A DNA stretch of 64,000 nt, taken from Bacteroidales bacterium. Its GTDB lineage: Bacteria > Bacteroidota > Bacteroidia > Bacteroidales > P3. The DNA is taken from the NCBI GenBank assembly GCA_009783885.1, contig WRCN01000004.1:50306-114305 (forward strand), written 5' to 3'. This document shows, piece after piece, positions 1-7,868 of this stretch. The notes under the pieces were generated by a model. The model was not told the origin of the DNA, did not search any database, and saw nothing but the letters and a program-made list of their open reading frames with translations. Each line of letters opens with the position of its first letter. Position 1 is the stretch's first letter. The translations under genes and the position numbers were made by a program.

Positions 1-505
1 TGATAAACTTTGACAAAGGAAAAAAAACACGATTTATAAAAGTTTGCAAATCTGAGTTGTCCATATATAGCATTGAAAAGCTATCTTTTCCGTCATCCGA
101 GTTGGATTCTTCAAATAGGCACTGTGAACTTTCTACCGCTTTATCCATTTGATTTAAATCATACGCTATAATGGATTGTGCAGCTAATTGAGCCATAGGA
201 GCAATTGATAGGTCATCTTTAATAAATATGGCGTTAGATACCATTTCTCCAAAAAGTAAATCACGACTTAATAAAAATTTATAAAAATCCGTTAATGGTA
301 GTTTTATAATTTTATATGCAATGTTTTCAGAAATAATGGTACTTTCAGAAGGATTAACATCTTCAACATATATTGTTACAATCGCTATAACTTCTGTGTT
401 TTTCAATCTTACTAAAAACACTGTTGAAGCATCAAAATAATTGCGTTTTTTACAATAATCTACTATTTGCTTTACATTATTTGTAGAGATATTATAGCTT
501 TTCAT
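1..505 (-). CDS. Hypothetical protein, C-terminal part off the window edge
   Basis: An open minus-strand frame starts at an ATG at 505 (MKSYNISTNNVKQIV) and runs 168 codons to the window edge without a stop, so the gene is partial. I do not recognise the family. No signal peptide or membrane segment is visible in the part present. It lies 77 bp downstream of the HlyD-type adaptor on the same strand, so it may be a late member of the export operon. That is inference from position only. Confidence 0.55.
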   Translation of the reverse strand, partial: MKSYNISTNNVKQIVDYCKKRNYFDASTVFLVRLKNTEVIAIVTIYVEDVNPSESTIISENIAYKIIKLPLTDFYKFLLSRDLLFGEMVSNAIFIKDDLSIAPMAQLAAQSIIAYDLNQMDKAVESSQCLFEESNSDDGKDSFSMLYMDNSDLQTFINRVFFPLSKFI

Positions 506-582
506 GATTTTATGACTATAGATTAAAATAGAAGGTTTCTCCTAATTTTTTGCAAATATACGCATAAGTTTTGATATATTTA

Positions 583-1920
583 TTACAATTGAAAAAATGG
601 TTTCTTGGAAGACGTTTCTGGCTCTTCTATTCGTTTCTTAGAGGGATTTAACAAAATATAAATATGATGAAAAATTTTAGTGAGTAAACGTTTGTTTCCT
701 GTAATAATTTCTGCTTGCCCGTACATTGTTTCGGCAAATGACAACGTATGATTAGTTGAACTTACAAGTCCATTCGGGAGGGCAATATAAACTATATAAC
801 TCCTATCTACTGAATTTAATGATATAGAGGATACAGCACCTTCTAACACACCAAACTCCTGATATGGGTAGAGATCTATTTTTAAATTTGTCGATTGTCC
901 TACAGCAACTTTTCCTGCTCCTACAGAAGGCAATATAGCAATTGCATAGAAAGAGTTATCTTCATAAATCACATTAAAAACGGGTTCTCCAACACTTACA
1001 AAAGAGTTATTATGCAACAAATTAGCATATTCTACCGTTCCTTGTTGGGACGACATAAATACGTATTGCTTTTCCCATTCTCTAATACCTGCAATTAAAT
1101 TATGATATGACTCTATTAGTTTAAGGTGGCCATTATTCAGCTCTATTTCGTACTCGTTCATAGCACTTCGTATTCTTAATCTTGAGTCAGTTATCGATCG
1201 ATTTTTACTTTCAATTTCAGAACGGATGGATATAGTAGTACGCTCACTATTTAACAATGTCAAATACGTATTATCATGAGCATACTCAAGAATTGCCATT
1301 TGGCTCAAAAGGATAGAGTCAGTCCGAAATCGCTGATAAAAAATCTCATGTTGAATTATATGATTAGCTAAAATTTGCTCTTGTGTGATGATATATAAAG
1401 AATCATTATAAATTTTTTGATACAATAATTTGATTTCATAGGTATACTTATTGTCATTTAATAAGAATTCATAATTTAACAATGCTTCTTTGAAACGAAA
1501 GTATAAAGGTTCTATTTCTCCCAAATATAATACGTTGTGGCGTATACTATCTACCGATATTGTGTATGCATGGGTATGAATATTAAATTGAGATAAGATC
1601 TCTTTTAATAATTTAATATCATTTGGATTAGCTGGGTTTTCAATGACTGCTATATATTCGTTAGGCTCAAATAGATGCGGAAGTTGAGATTTTAGAAGTA
1701 TCAATTTTCCATTGGAATTTGCGTTCAAAATATTAGGCGGTGAAGTCGAAGTAACACGTACCTCCGCAATTACCTTGTCGGGTGCATGAATTACAATACC
1801 TAATGCTATAAGTATTCCTATAAACATAACTAATCCCAAAACAATTACCGAAGTATAGTTATCGGGGATACGCCGTATTATTCCTCTATATTCTTGGCTC
1901 TGTGTTAACTTCGTTTCCAT
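583..1920 (-). CDS. HlyD-family periplasmic adaptor of a peptide/protein exporter
   Basis: This 445-residue protein has the layout of a type I secretion membrane-fusion protein. A short cytoplasmic N-terminus is followed by one membrane segment (about residues 24-45, SVIVLGLVMFIGILIALG), then a beta-barrel/lipoyl-like start, a long helical hairpin (about 95-290) and a C-terminal beta domain with the family-typical QGTVEY and VGEPVF stretches. It would bridge an inner-membrane ABC exporter to an outer-membrane channel. Its start lies inside the end of the ABC exporter gene (35 bp overlap), which implies translational coupling. No TolC-like gene is seen next to it in this window. The family call is strong; the specific cargo is inferred from neighbours. 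Confidence 0.88.
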   Translation of the reverse strand: METKLTQSQEYRGIIRRIPDNYTSVIVLGLVMFIGILIALGIVIHAPDKVIAEVRVTSTSPPNILNANSNGKLILLKSQLPHLFEPNEYIAVIENPANPNDIKLLKEILSQFNIHTHAYTISVDSIRHNVLYLGEIEPLYFRFKEALLNYEFLLNDNKYTYEIKLLYQKIYNDSLYIITQEQILANHIIQHEIFYQRFRTDSILLSQMAILEYAHDNTYLTLLNSERTTISIRSEIESKNRSITDSRLRIRSAMNEYEIELNNGHLKLIESYHNLIAGIREWEKQYVFMSSQQGTVEYANLLHNNSFVSVGEPVFNVIYEDNSFYAIAILPSVGAGKVAVGQSTNLKIDLYPYQEFGVLEGAVSSISLNSVDRSYIVYIALPNGLVSSTNHTLSFAETMYGQAEIITGNKRLLTKIFHHIYILLNPSKKRIEEPETSSKKPFFQL

Positions 1921-4129
1921 TCCAACGACTATTTAATTGTCCCTCAAAAAGATTATAATATTCTTTTTTAGATTTCATTAATAATTCATGATTTCCAACT
2001 TCAACCACTTGTCCTTTCTTCAATACAATGATGTTGTCAGCATTAATCACAGAAGATAATCTATGAGCGGCTATAACTACTGTTTTATCTAACAAATTAT
2101 TTTGGATACAATTTACTATGCTATTTTCATTCCTTGAATCCAACGCACTGGTTACTTCATCTAAAAATAAGTAATCAGGCTCATTATATATTGCCCTTGC
2201 AAATAAAATACGTTGCTTTTGACCTTCACTAACTCCTCTGCCATTTTCTCCTATCATAGTGTCATAGCCGCCGGGCATTGCTTCTATCTCGTCCTTGACG
2301 TTGGCTATCGAAATGGCATTTAACAACTTCTCCTTGTCAAATTCTCTTCCAAAAACAATATTGTTCGTAATTGTATCTTTTAGCAAAGTGCTTTCTTGTG
2401 TGATTATCCCGCAACGCTCTCGCCATGCATCTACAGAAAAAGATGATAATCTCAGTTTCCCTGATGATAGGTAACCATTAGACGGAACATAAAGTTGCAT
2501 TAACAATTTAATGATAGTCGATTTTCCTGAACCACTCTCTCCAACCAAAGCAGTTACTTTTCCTTTAGGAATACACAATGAAATATTTTTTAAAACATAT
2601 TCTTCATTAACGGAATATTTGTAATAAATATTGTTCAGCCATAAATTATTGCTTAGATCTATTACTTTTTCAGTTTCTTTAAAGTCGGCATTTTCGGGTT
2701 TTGCCTTTCTCACTTCTAATGTACGTGTATAACTAATAAAAGCGAGCTGCCAAGAAATAATAAAGTTAATAATATTTTCGACAGGCATTTTTAATTGACC
2801 AAGAATATACTGTACAGCTATCATCATACCAATAGTCATTTCTCCGTCTATCACAGCTATTGCAGCTACATAAATTAGCATTGCATCTCTAACCGTGGAA
2901 ATAAGATTCGATCCAACACCTTGAATTTGGTCAACGCGAAGTAGTTTTATTTGAGTTTTATAAAGCCCTACTTGTATTTTTTCCCACTTCCAGCGCATTG
3001 GTTGACCATAATTATAACTTTTGATGTCTAATATTTTTGATAACAGTTCCATCCAATGACTATTATTAGAAGCAAGGTAAGAAAAATATTTTATATCCAT
3101 TTTCTTTCGTATACTCCAAAATAATAGCACCCAACCTACATATAATAAATTTGCTAAAAAGAATATCCAAAACAACGTAGAATTATAGAGAAAAAGAATA
3201 GTCCCAAAAACCAGTAAGTACAATATAGCAAGTATAGCATTAAATGCAACTCCCATTATCATTGATTCCATGCGCTCAAAATCTTTAGATCGTTGCAGCA
3301 AATCCCCCATGAGCCTTGATTCGTAAAAGGGTAATGGAAGTTTAAAAAGATGGGATAAATAATCCGATAGCATACCAACTTTTACACGTAGTCCAAAGTG
3401 CATATTAATTGCCTGTTTCACCCATGTCCCAAAGGAAGTGCTAAGTCCTAAAACAACTGTCGAGATTAGTAATAAAGTCAGAAAACTGTAATCTTTCGAT
3501 GGTATACCGACATCAATAATGGATTGTGTTATAATTGGAAAAATAGCATTTACAACTGTCATAACAACAAGAATGCAAAGTATCTGGACTATATTTTTTT
3601 TGTATGGTTTTATATAGTCCCACATAAAACTCAAAGCCGAGAGATAATTAGATTTTGTTTGAGTTTCGTCAGTTTTGTTAAAACTGGCAGTTGGTTCACA
3701 AACTATACAAACGCCTCTTTTTCCATATTTTTCATGCCTTTCCACATGATCTAACCAGCCTTGTGCAAATTCTTTCAAAGTGTATTTTACCCTACCAAGA
3801 GCTGGATCTGAAACATAAACATATTTTGGAGTAATCTTATACACTACTACAAAATGCATACCTCTCCAATGAACAACGCAAGGCAACGGAATCTCGTGCC
3901 TGAATTTTCCATAAGAAACTCGAAAAGCAGAACATCTTAGATTTAACTTTTCAGAAGCTTTAATGAAATCATAAACAGAAATACCTTCCTTTCTCACTCC
4001 GGTAATATCCCTCAGATAATCCATTTCAAAAAAACGACCAAAATATTCACATAGCATCTGCAAACAAGCAGGGCCACAATCTTTGGAGTCATGTTGAAAA
4101 GTATGGGGAAATCGTTTTTTGAAAATCAT
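1886..4129 (-). CDS. Peptidase-containing ABC exporter (C39 peptidase, membrane and ATPase domains)
   Basis: This 747-residue single-chain exporter cuts a double-glycine leader and pumps the cargo across the inner membrane. The N-terminal C39 domain shows Gln12, catalytic Cys18 (DSKDCGPAC), His92 (GMHFVVVY) and Asp108 (SDPALG). A transmembrane region follows (about 170-460, several hydrophobic helices). The ATPase domain has Walker A GESGSGKST, signature VSEGQKQR, Walker B YLFLDEVTSALD and the switch histidine in AAHRLSS. All catalytic positions I can check are intact. The gene is coupled to the HlyD adaptor downstream and follows a strong hairpin terminator that separates it from the upstream secreted-protein gene. 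The nearby double-glycine protein (4936-5739) is the natural cargo candidate. Confidence 0.93.
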   Translation of the reverse strand: MIFKKRFPHTFQHDSKDCGPACLQMLCEYFGRFFEMDYLRDITGVRKEGISVYDFIKASEKLNLRCSAFRVSYGKFRHEIPLPCVVHWRGMHFVVVYKITPKYVYVSDPALGRVKYTLKEFAQGWLDHVERHEKYGKRGVCIVCEPTASFNKTDETQTKSNYLSALSFMWDYIKPYKKNIVQILCILVVMTVVNAIFPIITQSIIDVGIPSKDYSFLTLLLISTVVLGLSTSFGTWVKQAINMHFGLRVKVGMLSDYLSHLFKLPLPFYESRLMGDLLQRSKDFERMESMIMGVAFNAILAILYLLVFGTILFLYNSTLFWIFFLANLLYVGWVLLFWSIRKKMDIKYFSYLASNNSHWMELLSKILDIKSYNYGQPMRWKWEKIQVGLYKTQIKLLRVDQIQGVGSNLISTVRDAMLIYVAAIAVIDGEMTIGMMIAVQYILGQLKMPVENIINFIISWQLAFISYTRTLEVRKAKPENADFKETEKVIDLSNNLWLNNIYYKYSVNEEYVLKNISLCIPKGKVTALVGESGSGKSTIIKLLMQLYVPSNGYLSSGKLRLSSFSVDAWRERCGIITQESTLLKDTITNNIVFGREFDKEKLLNAISIANVKDEIEAMPGGYDTMIGENGRGVSEGQKQRILFARAIYNEPDYLFLDEVTSALDSRNENSIVNCIQNNLLDKTVVIAAHRLSSVINADNIIVLKKGQVVEVGNHELLMKSKKEYYNLFEGQLNSRWNGNEVNTEPRI

Positions 4130-4175
4130 AGTTCAGTTTCGTTACAGGCCGACAAAAATACGAAAATAGATTGAA

Positions 4176-4209
4176 TAAAACAAGGCGACCATAAAGCAAG
4201 TCGCCTTGT
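4176..4209 (-). terminator. Rho-independent terminator before the exporter gene
   Basis: Two perfect 10-nt arms (ACAAGGCGAC at 4180-4189 and its complement at 4200-4209) enclose a 10-nt loop. Read on the minus strand, the hairpin is followed by TTTTATTC. It would end transcripts coming from the genes at 4284-7410, so the exporter genes probably need read-through or their own promoter. Confidence 0.75.
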
Positions 4210-4238
4210 CATTGTAGTTTTGTAGCTGTTGTTCAGCA

Positions 4239-4282
4239 TATTATTCCGTCTATATGGCTTAAACCAACAAAGCAGAAAATGA
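4239..4282 (-). pseudogene. Fragment of a second nucleotidyltransferase gene start
   Basis: This non-coding stretch matches codons 9-22 of the nucleotidyltransferase gene (7345-7388). About 36 of 44 positions agree, including 18 identical bases in a row (CATATAGACGGAATAATA). All eight differences I count are transitions. It looks like what is left of a duplicated copy of that gene or of a longer duplicated cassette. It sits directly after the stop codon of the 4284-4847 gene. Confidence 0.55.
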
Positions 4283-4283
4283 A

Positions 4284-4847
4284 TCAAATCCCATAATGTT
4301 TAAATATTCTATCAAGAAAGGGCTTTGGGTTAGCTGCATTGACAATAAGTCCATCTTCACCTTCTGCTCTCCTTTCCTCATTGTACAGTATACGTAAATA
4401 CCTGTATGCATTTTTTGCATTTATTCTATCTTTTACTAATCTATCATATATCTTTTCGTAATCTGAAGAACTAAAACTATTCTTGACAATATCATTAGCA
4501 TTTATTCCCATTATAGGAATGAAGCCAGGAAGGTCGTACCTCTGCAATCCTAATACATGATTCACCGACATCTTTTTTTCTGCCTGTTTAATTTCAGAGA
4601 GAATAAGCACTTTAATTTTATCGCTCTTTTCTTTATTAATAAGCACTACTTCGCTCATATTATCAATAAGACGATTGATATTTGCTATGGTATCTTCAGG
4701 ATATCTAAAATACATAAACAAATAGTTTATTTTAATAGCAGCTACGGCTTCTTCCTTTGTAAATTGAGAGGCTTCATTGTTTTGAGTAAATCCACAATGC
4801 CCCAAAATTACAAGGGCGACAAACAAAAATAAAACATTTTTTTTCAT
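4284..4847 (-). CDS. Secreted protein of unknown function
   Basis: I start this gene at the internal ATG at 4847 because it opens a classic signal peptide (MKKNVLFLFVALVILGHCGFTQ); an ATG at 4895 would put 16 unlikely residues in front. The mature part, about 165 residues, is mixed helical and charged, with no motif I recognise. The Cys in the signal region is not in a convincing lipobox. It lies downstream of the double-glycine protein on the same strand and ends at a hairpin terminator. That makes it a candidate accessory or immunity protein of the export locus, but nothing in the sequence proves this. Confidence 0.7.
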   Translation of the reverse strand: MKKNVLFLFVALVILGHCGFTQNNEASQFTKEEAVAAIKINYLFMYFRYPEDTIANINRLIDNMSEVVLINKEKSDKIKVLILSEIKQAEKKMSVNHVLGLQRYDLPGFIPIMGINANDIVKNSFSSSDYEKIYDRLVKDRINAKNAYRYLRILYNEERRAEGEDGLIVNAANPKPFLDRIFKHYGI

Positions 4848-4935
4848 AATAATTAATTTTGAGTTAATAAGAGAAATACGGCTAATGAACCACATAGCAC
4901 ATTGCTAAAAACAATATAAATGAACTTTAACTCCT

Positions 4936-5739
4936 CTATTTAAAGAAAAAGAACCAGTCAAGATCGTCTATGTGGATTTGGCCTTCCTCTCCTAATACAG
5001 AATCATAATAATCAAAATACATCGTATCTAGATCAAGGTCGAGCAATAGAATGTCATGTCCAGGGCCACCCTCCCCGTCCCCGTGCATATGTCCTATTGC
5101 ATAACCTCCATCACTAAACCAGTTTGCAGCATCAGACCAGGTTATTGTCGGGTCAGTATAGATTTCAAAACCCAGATATGTTAACGCTTCCGCAATTTCT
5201 TCAACTGTTGCAGCAATACCACCATTCTCACCAGGATCAGTATTAACTCCAGCTTCATTTAAGGCAGCTGTTGCTGTATCAATGGCATCCTCCGCACTAC
5301 CGCCATATTTTTCTTGATAGGCTGTAGCAATAGTGCCAATAGTGCAATGGCCATTCTCTACCACAGGCCTTTCATTATTTTGGTCGTCTGTTCCATGATC
5401 TCCTGTTCCAGTCCCCTGATCTTGATCTTGATCTTGGTCTTGGTCTTGGTCATTATTGTTATAATCACCATCATAGTCAGACGGATCGTGAGAGTCAGGA
5501 TTATCAAAATCTGGATCCCAATGGTCAGGTGTCCAATCATCCCAATCATTTTCAGGAAGATCTGGTTCATCTGGCTCAGGAAGATCTGGTTCATCTGGCT
5601 CAGGAAATTCAGGTGGTTCAGGTGGATTTGGCAGCTCAGGTGGCGGAATACAATCATACCCACCCAAAAGTGTTCTAGTGGCAATCAAATCAATAGTTGG
5701 AATACATAATTCCAATTCCAATAAACTTTTCTTTTTCAT
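4936..5739 (-). CDS. Putative double-glycine-leader export cargo with papain/C39-like C-terminal domain
   Basis: This 267-residue protein has three parts. Residues 1-27 form a charged/hydrophobic leader ending in LLGG (Gly26-Gly27), the kind cut by C39 exporters. Residues 28-127 are a low-complexity acidic, proline-rich linker with PDEPDLPE repeated twice and a DQ run at about 96-108. Residues 128-267 look folded. There, Cys132 (NGHCTIG), a glycine-rich GGYAIGHMHGDG, His228 (GPGHDILLLDL) and Asp243/Asp246 (MYFDYYDS) follow the Cys-His-Asp order and the 'GHxhhhhxhD...hxDxxD' look of papain-fold C39-like domains. I infer an exported cysteine-peptidase-like or inactive-peptidase-like effector processed by the nearby exporter. 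No standard SecA-type signal peptide is present. Family and activity are unproven, and I know no named family with this architecture. Confidence 0.65.
   Translation of the reverse strand: MKKKSLLELELCIPTIDLIATRTLLGGYDCIPPPELPNPPEPPEFPEPDEPDLPEPDEPDLPENDWDDWTPDHWDPDFDNPDSHDPSDYDGDYNNNDQDQDQDQDQDQGTGTGDHGTDDQNNERPVVENGHCTIGTIATAYQEKYGGSAEDAIDTATAALNEAGVNTDPGENGGIAATVEEIAEALTYLGFEIYTDPTITWSDAANWFSDGGYAIGHMHGDGEGGPGHDILLLDLDLDTMYFDYYDSVLGEEGQIHIDDLDWFFFFK
5552..5599 (-). repeat. 24-bp perfect tandem duplication in the linker
   Basis: Two identical 24-bp units encode the two copies of PDEPDLPE in the double-glycine protein. Together with the hexamer-like GATCAA/GACCAA run at about 5417-5451 (the DQ stretch), this shows that linker length changes by slippage or unequal exchange while staying in frame. 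Confidence 0.85.
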
Positions 5740-5835
5740 ATTTACACTTATTTATTTGGTTTGTTTAGGGACAGGCCACAAAGATACAAATAAAAAACGA
5801 AATAACAAAATAAAACAAAAAAAAAGTAAAAATCT

Positions 5836-7410
5836 TTAGTAATTTAACTTGAGAGTTTTTTCCACATTATATGCTATACTAAATTTTTCTATTGGATTAA
5901 GATGAAAAAGCGATAGTATATGGTTAGTAATGTTTGTTTTTAATATTTGCTTCGTTTCTTTTGTGTTCCATATGGGATTTAAAATCTGTTGTTCACAATT
6001 AATATTTATTATTACATCAGAAATTTCACTGTATAGTTTTTGAAGTAATTCGTAATTAGCAATGTTTGCTAAGCTATCCTTTGTCGATAATTTTAATAAT
6101 TGCGATTTATTTTTTACAAAAACAGATTCGTAATAGCTAATAGTTACTTCTTTTATATCAGGTAACTGATTAATATTATAAAGAGCATTCGGGTCGATTA
6201 CTTCCGGCAGTAATGATTCACAATAATCACTCAGAAACTTATGTCTGTCAGTCTCAGTATTAAAAATTGTCTTTACAAATTGCAACAAAAAATCGGTGGC
6301 TAACAACAATAATATGTTCCGTTTATCATCTGCGTCATCTTCTACAATAGTTTTAAATATAAAACTTGAAATGGATTCGTAGTAAGGCAATAACTTTTTT
6401 AATATTTCCTCCCCTCCAAAATATAAGCCTTCAAAATACAGTGTTTTGTAAGGGAACGACATTCGAATATCTTTCCGAATATTATTTTCTGTGATCGTTT
6501 TTCTATATTCATTGATACGTTCGAGAATAGATTTACTCTCTTGTAGCTCACTGTATACAGCCAAATACACTCCTGCTTCCATTAATTGGTTTTTCCCAAT
6601 ATAAAAATTATGACACGAGCAATCAGAACATAGACTGGTAATATTTGTAATAATTTTAAACACCTCATTTTGGTAAATGGTATGATTTGGGAAAAATACC
6701 ATTACTTGTCGTTCAGGAGGAACTAACCATACATAATCTGAAGTATGTTTCGTAGTTGCATTTCCAAAGTGAGCTAACAGTTTGTTAGTTGTTGACGTAA
6801 AATGTGAAACATCTTTTGTTTTTATGAACATATTGAAAGCATCTACCAGTTGTTTAAGTGTGGTTTCAGAATCATTAACTGCTCGTCCTAAATGTTTACC
6901 TGTAGACAACTGCATTCTACCTGATAATAATTGTGTTGTGTGTTTTAAAATATCAACAGCACAAAACAACTTTTCTTCCTCTGTAGAAGCCACTTGTAAA
7001 TCTTCAAGATTTTTAGTAATGAAATTTTGCAAATTCAAGATTTCGTGTTCACTAATACACGAACCCGCATGCATTGCAAATGTTTTTAATCGCTTCAATA
7101 AAGAATTCGAATCGTCCAAAATAATTATACCTTTTTTAAACATAGAAATATAGATTCCTTCACCTTTTAAAGCATTTTCCATGAGAATTAAAGGCACTTT
7201 GAAATAGGGGAAAAATAATAATTGGTATTTTTTTTCATTATATACAACGGTTTCATAAATAACTCTATTAGTCAACTTGGAAACAAGAATAACATCTACA
7301 TCTGAATTTGCCAAAGCGCGATTTTCGGCATAGCTCCCGGTAAGTATTATTCCGTCTATATGGTTTAAGTTAACAAAGCGAGAAATAACTTCAACAAGTT
7401 GTTTATTCAT
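5836..7410 (-). CDS. Nucleotidyltransferase-fold protein, unknown substrate
   Basis: The N-terminus of this 524-residue protein carries the polymerase-beta-type nucleotidyltransferase signature: GS at 25-26 (LTGSYAENR) and DxD at 37-39 (NSDVDVILV). Such domains transfer a nucleotide to a small molecule, protein or RNA. The following 400 residues are mostly helical and not recognised. A Cys-rich patch (LCSDCSCHNF, around residue 270) could bind metal. It is the first gene of the minus-strand export locus and has its own promoter. Possible roles include cargo modification or self-protection; a minimal MNT-type antitoxin is unlikely given the length. Function is not established. Confidence 0.75.
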   Translation of the reverse strand: MNKQLVEVISRFVNLNHIDGIILTGSYAENRALANSDVDVILVSKLTNRVIYETVVYNEKKYQLLFFPYFKVPLILMENALKGEGIYISMFKKGIIILDDSNSLLKRLKTFAMHAGSCISEHEILNLQNFITKNLEDLQVASTEEEKLFCAVDILKHTTQLLSGRMQLSTGKHLGRAVNDSETTLKQLVDAFNMFIKTKDVSHFTSTTNKLLAHFGNATTKHTSDYVWLVPPERQVMVFFPNHTIYQNEVFKIITNITSLCSDCSCHNFYIGKNQLMEAGVYLAVYSELQESKSILERINEYRKTITENNIRKDIRMSFPYKTLYFEGLYFGGEEILKKLLPYYESISSFIFKTIVEDDADDKRNILLLLATDFLLQFVKTIFNTETDRHKFLSDYCESLLPEVIDPNALYNINQLPDIKEVTISYYESVFVKNKSQLLKLSTKDSLANIANYELLQKLYSEISDVIININCEQQILNPIWNTKETKQILKTNITNHILSLFHLNPIEKFSIAYNVEKTLKLNY

Positions 7411-7469
7411 TATTTAATTTATGAGAGTTTTAGCTCGTGTTTAACTATTATATTGATTGTTATCGGCTG

Positions 7470-7500
7470 CAAAAATACAAATAAAAAATGAATTGAGCAA
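7470..7500 (-). promoter_or_regulatory. Bacteroidota-type promoter for the nucleotidyltransferase gene
   Basis: On the minus strand TTGC (7500-7497) is followed after 19 nt by TATTTTTG (7477-7470). This fits the -33/-7 layout and lies about 60 bp before the ATG at 7410. Confidence 0.55.
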
Positions 7501-7544
7501 TAAAATTATTTTAAAAACTTTACAACTCTTTTCGACATTTTACA

Positions 7545-7749
7545 TGGCAGGGTAGCAGGCAGCAGGTATTGCAGTGATATTCTATTTATTACCCCTGCTA
7601 TTTTCCAATAATAGAGAAAGTGGCAGGATAAACTATCATAGCAGTTCTGCTACCCTGCTACCTTCCTGCCAAGATAAAAAAAGAGTACCATAGCAGGATT
7701 ATTTTTCTAAAAATCATCTCTTTATATTAACCCTGCTATGACTGCTATG
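7545..7749. repeat. Cluster of TAGCAG / CTGCTA sites in the 458-bp gap 7411-7868
   Basis: About ten copies of TAGCAG(G) or its complement, and of the related GGCAGG, lie in both orientations within 205 bp. Examples are at 7545-7566, 7592-7599, 7621-7627, 7637-7657, 7665-7671, 7689-7697 and 7731-7749. Some form inverted pairs, such as TGGCAGG near 7545 with CCTGCCA near 7665. No reading frame fills the gap. The cluster lies beyond the 3' end of the VirE-type gene, at one end of the integrated element. It could be a replication origin, a recombinase arm-site array or a protein-binding region. Confidence 0.6.
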
Positions 7750-7786
7750 AAGAAGTTGTAAAACTTAATAATGGATTGCATTTTTC

Positions 7787-7825
7787 AAAAAAAATCAAAA
7801 AAAAGTCCCCGAAAATTCGGGGACT
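7787..7825 (-). terminator. Terminator after the VirE-type operon
   Basis: Two perfect 10-nt arms (AGTCCCCGAA at 7804-7813, complement at 7816-7825) have a 2-nt spacer. On the minus strand they are followed by TTTTTTTGATTTTTTTTGA. The hairpin ends transcription about 45 bp after the stop codon of the 7869-9296 gene. Confidence 0.85.
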
Positions 7826-7868
7826 GAAACGGCATCGTTTTTGATTTATTTTACTTCGCCAAGTGAAA

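Noticed and set aside
5314..5709. Plus-strand and shifted minus-strand frames over the linker of the double-glycine protein
   Set aside because: They come from the low-complexity repeats read in other frames. The chosen frame has the leader and the folded C-terminal domain.
7545..7749. TAGCAG repeats as a CRISPR array
   Set aside because: The units are only 6-8 bp, in both orientations, with irregular spacing, and no cas genes are nearby.
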